Of a DNA stretch of 64,000 bases, positions 1 to 11,800 are shown piece by piece; positions within the stretch are counted from its first letter, which is position 1; each line of letters starts with the position of its first letter. The translations under genes and the position numbers were made by a program. The notes beneath the pieces are model-generated. The model was given only the letters and a program-made list of their open reading frames with translations, made no database searches and had not been told where the DNA came from. The stretch is from NCBI GenBank assembly GCA_005281725.1, contig SSBO01000003.1, positions 6,806,776 through 6,870,775 of the forward strand, read 5' to 3'. This DNA is from Wuchereria bancrofti. Lineage: Eukaryota; Nematoda; Chromadorea; Rhabditida; Onchocercidae.

Positions 1-77
1 GCAACTTACAGACATGACTGTTATCTGTAAACAGGATCAAACTGTGCTGCAATGTAACAACCAACAACTAAAAATAA
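1..77. repeat. 77-bp terminal inverted repeat, left arm of copy 1
   Basis: Exact reverse complement of 640-716. It begins GCAACTTACAGACATGACTG. The match stops cleanly after the A-rich stretch at 68-77. Confidence 0.85.
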
Positions 78-639
78 ATATAGAAGTTAAAATGTATGCA
101 ACGTCAAATAAGAAAATCAACGTAATGTATGCGTACCAAACAGAATAAACGACTGCAACTATATTCATTTTTTTATTTTACATTCCTTAACTGACTGCAA
201 TTCCAAATCGTTCGATCTTGAAAATATCGAAAATAATTTTAGAAAAGAGAACGGAACACCACAGAGTTAGATAGGTCATGAGTTGGAAGGCATCAAATAA
301 GAAGTACGAAGTTATGGGATTTTACAGAGAATACCAAGGGCTCCGCACGTGTCATCAAGAATGCATTCTCACTTATGCACCAAACATGCGGGTGAGTCGC
401 CCTAAGGTCAAAGCACCCGGAAACAGAGACCCTGCTAGAACGATTAGTATTAATTAACACTGTTTCCAAAAATTTGTTATCAACACAATCCCTCCGGACG
501 TATCCTACGAGTTGACCCCTCCTCACCTTCCCATGCCTAAATGTCCCTCCTTCCTCATAGAGCGCTGATGTCATCCTTGCAACGTTGACCAACCAACCCG
601 GACTGAAATTCGACGTCCCATACTAATCAAATGTGTGCA

Positions 640-716
640 TTATTTTTAGTTGTTGGTTGTTACATTGCAGCACAGTTTGATCCTGTTTACAGATAACAGT
701 CATGTCTGTAAGTTGC
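640..716. repeat. 77-bp terminal inverted repeat, right arm of copy 1
   Basis: Pairs with 1-77. This arm is absent from the corresponding end of copy 2, where similarity stops at 7772, exactly at the core/arm boundary. Confidence 0.85.
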
Positions 717-3700
717 CTTTCTGTTTTTTTGGTGTTCTACTTCAAAATTTTCTTTCACTTTGCATAAAATAGAGCTGTACAGAATATTTACGACATATAT
801 TCAGTTAGGTCATTCTGTATTGTTGATTATCAAATGTTCCAACTGCATAAGTAGAGAGGAACAGAAGTATATTTTCAGCCAGGAATGAATAAACTGCATA
901 TGTAGTGGATAGCATATAAATCGTCTATACTGGTAATGAGGTTATGACGCATTAAATAACTATGACCTGTATAAAGCAAACTGTTTCACATTACATTTGG
1001 TAATGTATGAAATGTCGGACTTTATGGTAGGTTTTTCAGTGTTTTGTGTAAGCAGTTGATTGTTAGGAATGTTAATGGTAATAGCTTTTTTATCACTATT
1101 AAGCAGAAGACGGAAATGTGTTTTTTTTACATTTTAGAAATTGAAAAGATCAGTTTTCATAGACTTGTGTCTCTCCTTTATCCATAACTGGTTTGCTACT
1201 CATATCTTCGTAAATCTTTCTAGACGAAATGAGAGAAGGTACAGCAGAGTAAGGAAAAGGAAAGAGGAAAATCTATGGGTTTATATTATTGCTTTTAGTC
1301 GTTCAGTTAGAAGTTAAGTTTCTTGTTGTTGACTACACGTTACAAATTATATTTTTATCCTACAGGAAATTTTTGAATAGAGTTGTACTTACAGAAACCA
1401 TAAAAAGAAACTTTTTCTGTACATTGCTTACAGCGATGAAAGCGTCTACAGTTCTTCATGAGTGAATTATGCGAGTAAGATTATCTGCTTTGCTTATTTT
1501 TTGACTAAATGTTTAATCTCACCTTCAGTTTGTATCCATTTCATTTATCGATTTCAGTATTGTATTTTTATTAAATCATTAAGACGGTCAATAATACAAG
1601 TTTTTACATGCTTTATTACTGAATGTTTGTAGCGGTGATCTTATAATAAAGTGAGGGAACACAAATTTTTGATGGATTTGATTCTCATAAATTATAAATA
1701 AATACACATGACTAAATGACCTTAAATTAAGTACAGACTGTTGCATGTTATACCATTTCGGAACTATATGCTGTTTATAAGTGCATTAGTTGTAATTTCT
1801 TGTAGGAATTTGCTTTATAAAACAGTAAACGACATGAATGCTTAACAGATATAAGAACATAGACGTATGCTTCGTGTTAAAGACTGAGTGCGTCCGTAAC
1901 GCTTGATTTTGTGCCACTGTCTGTTAAGCGTTTGTGCATTATTTGATGTGTGAGAAACAATCGGACTATTGGTAGAAGGCTGTCTTATTGGTAGAGAATG
2001 TATTATTTCAAGAATTCTTTAACCAAAGCGACAAATTCTTAATATTAGTTTTGGGAGCTTCTTGAACATTTTTAATTCTAAAGACTAAAGCTAATTTGTT
2101 TTTTCAATGCAGTCAGTGGCGTTGGGATATTATATGATAAATTTGTTCTTCGATATTCGATTTCATTATGTATATTGTGTCATTTGACGTTGTACTACGC
2201 TACGTTACATCTCACGTTCCCTTTAATCCCACGCATTGTTTATAACAATCTGTAGATGTAAAATTCGTCAATAAAACGTTTCAAAAAGCTTAACTATGTT
2301 TTTATAATATTTGGAATGCATCGCGGCACGTACCTCATAAAGAAAGGTTTTCTTTAAAAAGGTATTTTCGACATGGAAACGATTTCTTATTAGAATTGTT
2401 TCGTCACAGAAATATCTGCAAGTTTTTCTTAAATGGGTGATAGATTCCGTGAATTCTTTTCTGCTTGTATTATAACGCTTTTCAGATTTTCACTGTAAAT
2501 TTGTTTTGGTACACTTTCAATTTGTATTCGGTTGTGGGCTTAAATTAGTAAGAAGCAATGATGTATTACTGATGAATTATATTGCCATTTTATAGTATTT
2601 GCAGGTAGTAAGTCGCGATAGTTAAATACTCTCTCCATTACATAATTAAATTCAGATTATCTCGAAGCAGTGATTAATTTATTTTCTATTTTATCCCAAA
2701 TCTTCTGCTCTTGAGGTGGACAACACATTATCGGTATCATTTCATTTCCTGAAAAATGAACGTTATAATAACTGTATTTCATTTGTGCTTTGGATATCAT
2801 GTAGCAGACTTTTTGTAAATACATTTCTTAAGAGGCCAAGGATATTGCGGACTTGGGGCTGTTTACATTAAATTAATATCTTTTTTTCTGTGCAGATAAA
2901 TTATTTTAACTGCCCGAGCAGTGTCATTCATTGTACTAAGCTCAGCACTTCAAGTTTTTTATAAACGTTATACCCTAAATTGTATTGTGTGAAACCGCTG
3001 CTCGTTTCCAGTGATTATTCCAACATCTCAGAAATTCTAGTTAATTATTCTATGCTTCCATCTTTAATTTTTTCATCCTTAGCTTCATACGTACAAGTTC
3101 CCTTGACAGCATTTTAACGATGCATCTTTGTGCAGTAGTTTGCTTGCTACTTAGTGATTTTCGAACAAAACTTTAACGACATATCTCTGAGACAGCAGCT
3201 AACTCCACCCTTTCCCTACTAGATTTACTGGTTGATGGTGTAACCTAATGTTTCCGAGCAACACTTTTGACGGTATATATCTCCTAGGCAGCAAGCAGTA
3301 TGCTTATCTGCTCGATTTCTTGAATAATTAAATAATTGGTTAACTTGTCGTTTGGCGTGCTATACTGACATCTCTTGATCTTGATATTTAAGCATCATCG
3401 TATTGGTAAGATAGGTTGCACTGAGACGGATTTTAAACAAATATTATCCATTAAGACGCTGCTTAATAAACCCATTTTTTAGCTGTTAATTTGCGTCGTG
3501 ATAATATGTTGAGTTTATGACTGCCTTGTATGACGCAGCAGCAGCACTTTTCACTTCCTGAGATCACTGGGTTGTTCATATCATGGGTTCTTGGATCTTG
3601 AAATGGCAAAATGATTAGTTAACTTGGTTAATAACATGATAACTGAGCAATAACTGAACTGTTTGTTGTTCTGTTAGGGAAAGTCAGTGTCTGTTTTATT

Positions 3701-4270
3701 TCATAGTTTTTCTACAACTTTTGATTTTTATTTCTCTATCATCTCACGAGCAACAATTTTAAGCAGAATCTTCTTGTTTGAGATTACTTGTACTTCTGAT
3801 ATTCCTGCCAAGTAAGTAGAGTTCGGAAAGAATAATATGTATTGGCATGCTGACTCATTCATATGAACTTTTGCTCAGAAGTTTTTATCGCTGTCCTCTT
3901 TAATTGACAACTGGTAAAGAGCATGACACCGAAAGGGTAACTCGGGTCAAGATGTGATTTCTTCGACAAAGTCCAAAAATCAAAGTCGAATCATCGTTTA
4001 AGAAATATTTCTTAGAAATTGAAATGTAAAGATTTAATAAAAATGCAAAACAAACGGGGATTTCGTTATCTTATTGTCACTTGGCTATTTCGCCATAAAG
4101 TTCCCCTATTAACAACAATTTGATCAAATAAATTTGCGACTGGAAATGGGTGTGACAAATGAAGCGTAGGAAAAGTTTAGAAGTGAGAATTTCATCTGAT
4201 TTTACCTGTTTATGTCTTATACCGTCAGAAGCGGAAACAACATTTCTTGTTAGATCAGAAAACTCCTTTA
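717..4270. other. Intergenic, no gene recognised
   Basis: About 3.5 kb of AT-rich sequence with no long open frame on either strand and no exon I could join to a neighbour. It must contain the promoter and outron of the thioredoxin-like gene. No tRNA or repeat array was seen. Confidence 0.5.
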
Positions 4271-4280
4271 CAAAACTCAG
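4271..4280 (+). promoter_or_regulatory. Probable spliced-leader acceptor of the thioredoxin-like gene
   Basis: An AG acceptor (CAAAACTCAG) ends two bases before the start codon at 4283, with no upstream coding exon that could use it. In nematodes this spacing is typical of SL trans-splicing. The SL assignment is inference. Confidence 0.5.
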
Positions 4281-4282
4281 AA

Positions 4283-5954
4283 ATGGCTGATTTATTTGCT
4301 AATATCGATTTGAAGAAAGCTGATGGTACGGTAAAGAAAGGAAGTGATGCACTGGCTGTAAGTCTTCTAATGTTTCGTTTTAAAATAATTTTTCTAGAAA
4401 TATACAAATGAGGAATAACGTTTGCGAAAACAGAAAGTTAGTAACATCAAATTATTATTTTCTATCTGCAAGGGTCTTTTTCCTTTAAATAGCGCTGCAC
4501 AGAGCTATTCTCAGAATATCATTATTTCAGAACAAAAAAGTTGTGGCATTATATTTCTCAGCACATTGGTGCCCACCGTGCCGACAATTTACACCGATCC
4601 TAAAAGTGATTTCTAAACTTCCGATTTTCAAAATGACGCTCGACTGGTACAAAATTGATAGGGCTTCAGGGATCGTGAAACACACAGCCTTTATTAATTA
4701 AAGCAAAGATCTTGAAACTTCTACTAATCCTGTTTTTGAAAAGTTTCTGGGTTTTTAATTTATTTGACAGTTTGTTTGAATGGGAAATTATTTTGTTAAT
4801 TCCTGGAGCATAGAAATCTCCACTTTGCGTTATTTGATTTCCGAGAGCACTTTGCATCTCATCAATTTCGAAGGCACTTTCTCTATAGTATGTTTGAAGT
4901 GGCAGTTGATTACGGAAGTCAAATAAATACCTAAGATAAAACCTAATTTGTTCAATTTTTGAAGCCGAATTAAAGTGACATAATTTTGCAGCATTTGTTT
5001 GAGAAAGCATCGTGAAATGAGACAGTGAAGGCTATCACTTCTGTATCAGTATAAAACATTATAAAAATTGGTATTATTCTGTGTGGGAATGAGTTAGCCG
5101 ATTTTCTGTGAAACCGACCTGAATCTCCAAAATTAGTTTTATGTGTAAAATAATTATCTCTCTGATATATTCAGGAATTTTATGAAGAAGTAGACGATGA
5201 TCAATTTGAAATAGTATTTGTCTCATTGGACCATTCCGAGGAAGATTTGAATAACTATGTGAAAGAATCACATGGCGATTGGTATCATGTCCCTTTTGGT
5301 TCCAGTGAAATCGAGTTTGTTTTTGGAAGAGATTTTTTTCCATGCTTGGTGACAGAAGGTTGAAAATAGAATTGCTTACTTTTAAAAAAATATAAAATAG
5401 CCTACATGACACTTTTATCTGCCTCGGGAGCTTCTTTGTCGAGTGAGCTTGTCGGTTCTGAAATTCATATAAAAGCAATTTTCTTAGCGAACTTCTCCTC
5501 TTATTGTCATTTTATTTTGAGAAAACTAAAAAATAAATATGAAGTTGCCGGAATTCCTATGCTTATTGTGATTAAATCCGATGGTAACGTCATCACCAAA
5601 AATGGCCGAGCTGACGTTTCGGTAAGCTTTTGTTTTGCTTGATATTAGATGCAGGATTTTGATTATGGAAAATTTCGTCGAAATCTTGTTTCTAAATGGT
5701 AGGAAATACTATAAACACCCAAGCTTAACTCTTTGAGAACTTTATTTCTGTATCTTACAGTTGAGTACACTGATCCTTACTAAGATTATCTTCATACTCA
5801 CGAAGAGGGTATTCAAGGAGAGCAGCTTACAATCATCGTAAATTAAAATATTATCAATAGAAAGTGGCTATATCAAAAAAAAATGTTTTCCATTGCAATA
5901 CTTCAGGGCAAAGCACCACCGCAAACGCTTTCAAGCTGGTTAGCAGCAGCGTAG
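4283..5954 (+). CDS. Tryparedoxin/nucleoredoxin-like thioredoxin-fold protein
   Basis: Five exons join in phase: 4283-4357, 4531-4605, 5175-5314, 5522-5621 and 5907-5954, giving 145 residues, a usual length for single-domain nucleoredoxin-like proteins. The active site is W38-C-P-P-C42, followed by RQFTP, which is the tryparedoxin/nucleoredoxin form rather than the WCGPC of classical thioredoxin. The conserved cis-proline is in GIP (107-109). The central segment with VFVSLD and a GDW-type strand also matches the family. The protein should reduce disulfides through the Cys39/Cys42 pair. With no signal peptide it is probably cytosolic, and its electron donor cannot be read from sequence. The exon 3 donor is GTTTGT, needed to restore frame into exon 4. 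The gene lies alone between two inverted copies of a repeat element. Start chosen at the first ATG after a likely SL acceptor. Confidence 0.9.
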
Positions 5955-7771
5955 TGTGGGTTGAACGAAATAATCTATTGGTATTTCTACTATCACTTTC
6001 TGCTATTTCGAATGTTCAAAAGAATTTTTCCTCCGATTTTATCATATAGTTTATGGTAGTAAAATGAAAATTTCTGGCTCAGCGTTCTTCTTTGTAATTC
6101 ATTTGCTGTGCTGATAAAAAACACTTTCCTGATTTGCTTTATTGCAGAGAAAACACTGTCCGATTTCATCTTACTGTCATTTATTTAGTTCTTACGATTG
6201 AAAATAACTGTCAGGAGAGATACAATTCCTTATGTATTAACCGGTATATATATATATATATATTTTCAAGAAACATAGGAGAAGATATTGTTGACAAAGG
6301 GAACAAAAACGAATTTTTAAACAGGTCGAAAGAGGGTTAATCGCAAAGTGGTACCTAATTATGGAAATATAGTACATAAGGAATTTCACAGTAACAGAGC
6401 GTATAATACCTCTGCCCTTAAAGCAAGTAAAGGGAACATTAATGAAATGAAAAGATTTGTGCTGGACGTGTAATACATATTGAACGACAGACTAAAACAT
6501 GAATAGTTGGGATCTTACCAGCAAAATTTTATTGCCGGAATATTTTTTAGGCCTGGGAAATTTCCGAATGTCAGTTAGTTTTCAATCTGCTAGGATATTA
6601 TTTTAAAAACCTCTATTAAATGAAGTTCAGTTGATGATTATTGGTCAACGGAATTTCTTGGAGTTGCCGAGTACATGCTTCTGATTTCCACATGGTTCTG
6701 ATTTTCTATGCCGTTTGGAATTCAAATGATGAGAAGGAGCATTTAATTGTGAGGTGTAATTTGATAGCTTTTCAAAAATAACACAGTTTTACGATATGCT
6801 GGTTTAACTTGAGGCTGGGAGATATCGACAATATTGGGTTGAGAGAATCGTTCGGGCGGTCATTTCGGTGTTAGGGGGAGCGCTTGCATTCGGAAATGGA
6901 TTGGCAGTATTGATCTCGATCTAGATCGATCTGTTTTTGATTTTGCTAAGCAACTGTAGGCAAATTACCACGTACATAAGCGGAGTCTTTGAAGTAGTCC
7001 TCGGCAAGTGGTATCAGTGGTTTGTTGAAATCCAGAATCATGGTTTGTCCTACCGTATAAGATGGGATTGTTTCTGTTGTTCCCCATTACAAAGAATGAA
7101 GAGCGATATGGTTTCAGATCCGAACTGGTTCATAAATTTCTAATTTCGAAATATGTTGCATCAGTAACCGCAGAGTTCGGTTTGGAGAGAAGCAAAAAAG
7201 TTTATAAAGGATGAAAACACCAATCATAAGGGGACAAGTCTAAGAGATATGAACCTGTCGAGAAGCGCACCGTAAACTAAAGCCAGTACAGGGAGGAAGA
7301 ATTCGCAATAATAGAATCTCTTCTTCGGAAGTATGAAAAGTAGTAAAAGAATAACTGTGCATACTTAATCATTACTAAGTATTCCACGTAAGAGACGTAT
7401 CATTACTTATATAATTGCATGAGTGACTTCGTAGACACAGTAATATTTTTAACTTGCGTTATAGAATAAACTCTCTTTTGAAGAGACTTCTTTTATGCTT
7501 AAACCGAAGAGTTATTCATCAAAAGATTAATTACAGGTTGAAATGTGGGAACTACGAAAGCTTTGACGTGCTCAGCATACACTAACGTCATTATGAGCGC
7601 GCTCACAGGTCTCTTCTCTTGCATGTTTGTCACCAGGAAGGCATCACCTGTATCTCTACACCTCCTTCTTTGAATGGGTAGAAATCTCACTGTCTTCCTC
7701 ATCCACTGCATGCATTTCACCTATAAAGTCTGATAATTTCAAATTTGCAGTGTACGTGTTACGTGTGAAAT
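5955..7771. other. Intergenic with a (TA)n tract; no gene recognised
   Basis: A short TA microsatellite sits at 6245-6263. The part from about 6.8 to 7.7 kb is somewhat richer in G+C and has short open frames on both strands (for example 6937-7143), but none resembles a known family or joins to an exon. It may be an old repeat. A perfect 12-bp palindrome (CGATCTAGATCG) lies near 6915. Confidence 0.4.
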
Positions 7772-8409
7772 TGCACACATTGATTAGTATGGGACGTCGA
7801 ATTTCAGTCCGGGTTGGTTGGTCAACGTTGCAAGGATGACATCAGCGCTCTATGAGGAAGGAGGGACATTTAGGCATGGGAAGGTGAGGAGGGGTCAACT
7901 CGTAGGATACGTCCGGAGGGATTGTGTTGATAACAAATTTTTGGAAACAGTGTTAATTAATACTAATCGTTCTAGCAGGGTCTCTGTTTCCGGGTGCTTT
8001 GACCTTAGGGCGACTCACCCGCATGTTTGGTGCATAAGTGAGAATGCATTCTTGATGACACGTGCGGAGCCCTTGGTATTCTCTGTAAAATCCCATAACT
8101 TCGTACTTCTTATTTGATGCCTTCCAACTCATGACCTATCTAACTCTGTGGTGTTCCGTTCTCTTTTCTAAAATTATTTTCGATATTTTCAAGATCGAAC
8201 GATTTGGAATTGCAGTCAGTTAAGGAATGTAAAATAAAAAAATGAATATAGTTGCAGTCGTTTATTCTGTTTGGTACGCATACATTACGTTGATTTTCTT
8301 ATTTGACGTTGCATACATTTTAACTTCTATATTTATTTTTAGTTGTTGGTTGTTACATTGCAGCACAGTTTGATCCTGTTTACAGATAACAGTCATGTCT
8401 GTAAGTTGC
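7772..8409 (+). mobile_element. Unclassified TIR element, copy 2 (one terminal arm missing)
   Basis: Reverse-orientation copy of 1-639, identical wherever compared except for one missing base near 7781. It includes the right-hand 77-bp arm (8333-8409) but lacks the other arm: similarity stops at 7772. It carries the same 99-codon open frame (7818-8117), identical in protein to the one in copy 1. Near-identity suggests a recent duplication, or gene conversion between the copies, about 7 kb apart. Confidence 0.7.
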
Positions 8410-8802
8410 TTTTCTGTCTTTTTCGCATTAAAAAGAAGGAAGTTCATTATATTTTGCTTGTTGAAATTTTGATGGAATGAAGAAAAATTAGATAAGTAAT
8501 AAGGTTTGGCAAGAATATTAATGTTAGAGGAAGTAATAGAGCTAGTTGAGAAACTGCGAAGAATGGATGAAGAATGAGCCGATCAGTCGGTTGGCAAATG
8601 CTCAGTAGAAAGGAAACAGTGTATGTATATTTTTTTAGTTAGCGTGTGCAACAGTGCTCCCCTTTGACCTCCCATTCTGTGATGATACTATTTGAAAAAA
8701 AAAAAAAGAAAAAAACTCGCATATTGGTATCGTAACGGAAGTATTCGAGCGACTAATAGTGAGGATAGCATAGTGACTGATAGTGAGTATAACACTTCTA
8801 AG
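8410..8802. other. tiar-1: Upstream region of the TIAR-type gene
   Basis: Short A+T-rich leader containing a poly-A stretch around 8695-8706. An open frame runs in from about 8692 through the A-rich tract, so the exact translation start of the downstream gene is uncertain. A T-rich stretch ending in AG near 8637 could be an SL acceptor. Confidence 0.35.
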
Positions 8803-11800
8803 ATGGTGAAGAGAGGCGCGGATGATTGTATACTTATTCAAGCGACGAAAAAAGTACGGGAGGAGGTATGTGTGCTTGTTAGCCTGTTAGATGTCATCCT
8901 GACTTTTTTTTGTCTTTTGTTTATTTACAAAGATTTCTCCCAAAAAATTGTACAGAAATAAAGAGAAGCATATCCAGATTGTTATTCTGTTTCAGTTTTA
9001 ATTTTAAGAGAATCTCTCATGTGACTATTGACATTTATACACCCTATATTTCCATGAGTTATTATTATGCCGTTTAATTATTGTAGATGCAATAACAAAA
9101 AATTAATGTTATTGTAGATGCATCATACAGAATCACACAAGCATTAATTGTTAATGCATCAGAATAGGATTAATTCAAAATTTGTTTTTCATTTTGCAGT
9201 TTAATTCGTATGGCTACGGAGCGTATGGTTACGGGCAACAAGTAGCCACACCTTATGGGCACGATGAAACGGGCATGATGCAAGGTGTGATGGGTCCTGG
9301 AACTGGCGGAGGTGGTAGTTGCACTAGTTCAGGAGGAGCCTATAATGCTCGGTATCATTTCCAGGCAGCGCAGAATGCTGGATTTGATACTGGTAGTGAA
9401 GATCATCAACCAAGAACTGTGTATGTTTCCTTCTGACTTCTATTGTAGTTTAAATTTTTCTTCATTTGATTTTGCCATGTGAAAACCCATTCATACTGAA
9501 TTGTACTATCAAGGTGCATTGAGACATATTGCTGTTCTATGGTATAATTTCAGCTATGTTGGAAATTTGGATCCTAGTATAACTGAGGACTTTATTACCA
9601 CGTTGTTTGGGCAAATTGGTGCTGTAACGAAAACAAAAGTCATCTTTGATGTACGTCTTTCGTTTTTGCTCAGAGTTTTAGAATTGTGATAGTTCAAAAT
9701 TTCGAGGTATTTGAGAGAAATATGTGCATTCTTTTTGCAACTTGTTATTGTTTACAATATCATTCACGTCCGCTTTGGTGGGTAGCGACGCTTCTTTGTT
9801 GTTTTTATTCAAATTTTTTTCATTTTTTCCTCATTCATTATACACTTTCTGGTACATTCATTATAGTAAAGAGTTTTGAATTTTTCACCTTTCAATAGAA
9901 AAAGAAAAATCGGACGTGATATGATATGTATGCAGATAATAAGGGAGATATACACATGGCGTTGTTGGTAAGGACTACCTGATGCTAATTGCTACTACAA
10001 CTACCACTGTTACTACTTTATTGCACATCTCACAAACAGGATGTGGATATGATATGAATATGTGAATATTTGGAGAACAGGGAGAGTGTACTCAAGTTGT
10101 CTCATATACACAGACTCTAATTCACAAACATGCCGGGGCATTTCGCGCTCTTTGGCTAAGTACCAATTTTTTCAAATTTAATTATTTCATCATTTTCATT
10201 ATATCTTTGAAGTTTTTTCATTCTTTTTCAATTCATTCATTCACTTTCCTTCTTTTATTATTGTCGAATTTTCTTCAATTCTATTTTTAAAACAAAAAGA
10301 AAAATCTTACTTATTAGAAAGGAAAAAGCCATTGAACCCAAATAGCCTTGAGACTGCATCATCTGATATAAAGGTAAGTACCCAATGGTATTGCGCAGCA
10401 TCCCAATCCCAATTACCTCAGGATACGAAGAGATTATAGTACTTAGTAGTAGTAGTAATAGTAGGTGCGAGTAAGGAAGGGTCTGTTGTCATCTTAAACA
10501 AAACAGGTGAGTGTCAGATGTGCAACAGTATTTGGCGCTGTTTCATTTTTGAATCCTTCGATTTCGTATATTTCGAATTGTTCCTAAAATTGTGTTACCT
10601 TGGGCTTTTTATGCTTGAAATTAACGAAGACGGAAATGTAACAGCGTCAAAATAAATTGAAGCGCCAAATAACCTAAATTACTTTTTTTATATTTGTTTT
10701 ACAGGGTACTAATGATCCGTATGCTTTCGTGGAATTCGCCGATCATTACACTGCCGCGCAAGCATTGCAGGCAATGAACAAAAGAGTACTTTTGGAAAAG
10801 GTTTATTTTTAATACAAAACATAACTGACCATAGAGATTTTTCTTATTATTGCAGTTTTACATTACATTTTGATGTGTTGGAACTTCCGTAATTATTTAG
10901 AAAATGAAAACGCTGTTGTATGTTTCAGGAAAAGAGCCTTCATTGCCCAGAATATAACTAAGACACAGAGTTGGTCGTCACTAATTAGAAATGTGTAATT
11001 CAATTTAGATCATAGTAAAACATATCAATATTTAGACGATGTATAACTTGAAAAGAAAAACTTTAGGAAATGAAAGTAAACTGGGCTACAGAGCCGGGAT
11101 CACAAGCCAAAGTAGATACTAGCAAACACTTCCATGTATTTGTTGGCGATTTATCACCAGAAGTTGATAATAAAGCACTGAAAGATGCATTCGCTCCATT
11201 CGGAGAAGTTTCGTGAGTTTTTTCTCTTTAGCTCAATTTATGAATGAGTAAGTTTCAGATATTTTCTTAAGAAGAGAAAGTCAAATTATAGGCTATTGGT
11301 ATTTAATAATGATAATTGCAATTAAATTCCAATTTTTAAAATCTTTTTTAAATTTTTAAAATCTTTTTTGCTTATTGTAGGGATGCTAAAGTAATTAGGG
11401 ATGCAACAACTTTGAAGTCAAAAGGCTATGGATTTGTTTCCTATCCAAAGAGAGAGGTAGATTTTTCAATCTTTATATTTTCCGTTTTTTTTATGGTTAT
11501 ATCTTCAGTTTCTGAACAATGCTGTACGTTTCTTTACCAGTTGTCAAATTTGATAGGGAACGAAACAGTAAATCTTCAATAAAGAGTAAAACCCAAATTT
11601 AGGAGGCAGAGCGAGCAATAGAACAGATGAATGGTCAGTGGTTAGGACGACGAACAATTCGCACAAACTGGGCTACACGTAAACCAACTGGTACTGGTGC
11701 CGGTGATGGACAGTATGGACGTTCTGAGTTGAATTACGATGATGTCTACAATCAGACAGGTCCCGACAACACATCTGTCTATGTCGGAAATGTTAACTCG

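Larger units (their letters stand above)
1..716 (-). mobile_element. Unclassified TIR element, copy 1 (complete core, two terminal repeats)
   Basis: The two ends of this block are perfect inverted repeats of 77 bp (1-77 and 640-716). The core matches the reverse complement of 7772-8409, with base k pairing with base 8410-k and only one 1-nt indel noticed near the far end. The core holds one 99-codon open frame on the minus strand (293-592) with no domain I recognise. No transposase, reverse transcriptase or tRNA-like head is visible, so a non-autonomous DNA element of MITE type fits best, by inference. The left end coincides with the window edge, so a target-site duplication cannot be checked. 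Just outside the right end the T-rich flank (717-731) resembles the flank of copy 2, so the true terminus may lie some 15 bp further out. Confidence 0.7.

Noticed and set aside
8692..8802. Longer N-terminus for the TIAR-type protein starting in the A-rich tract
   Set aside because: The extension begins with a lysine run encoded by a poly-A stretch and shows no conserved feature, so the ATG at 8803 was preferred. The start remains open.
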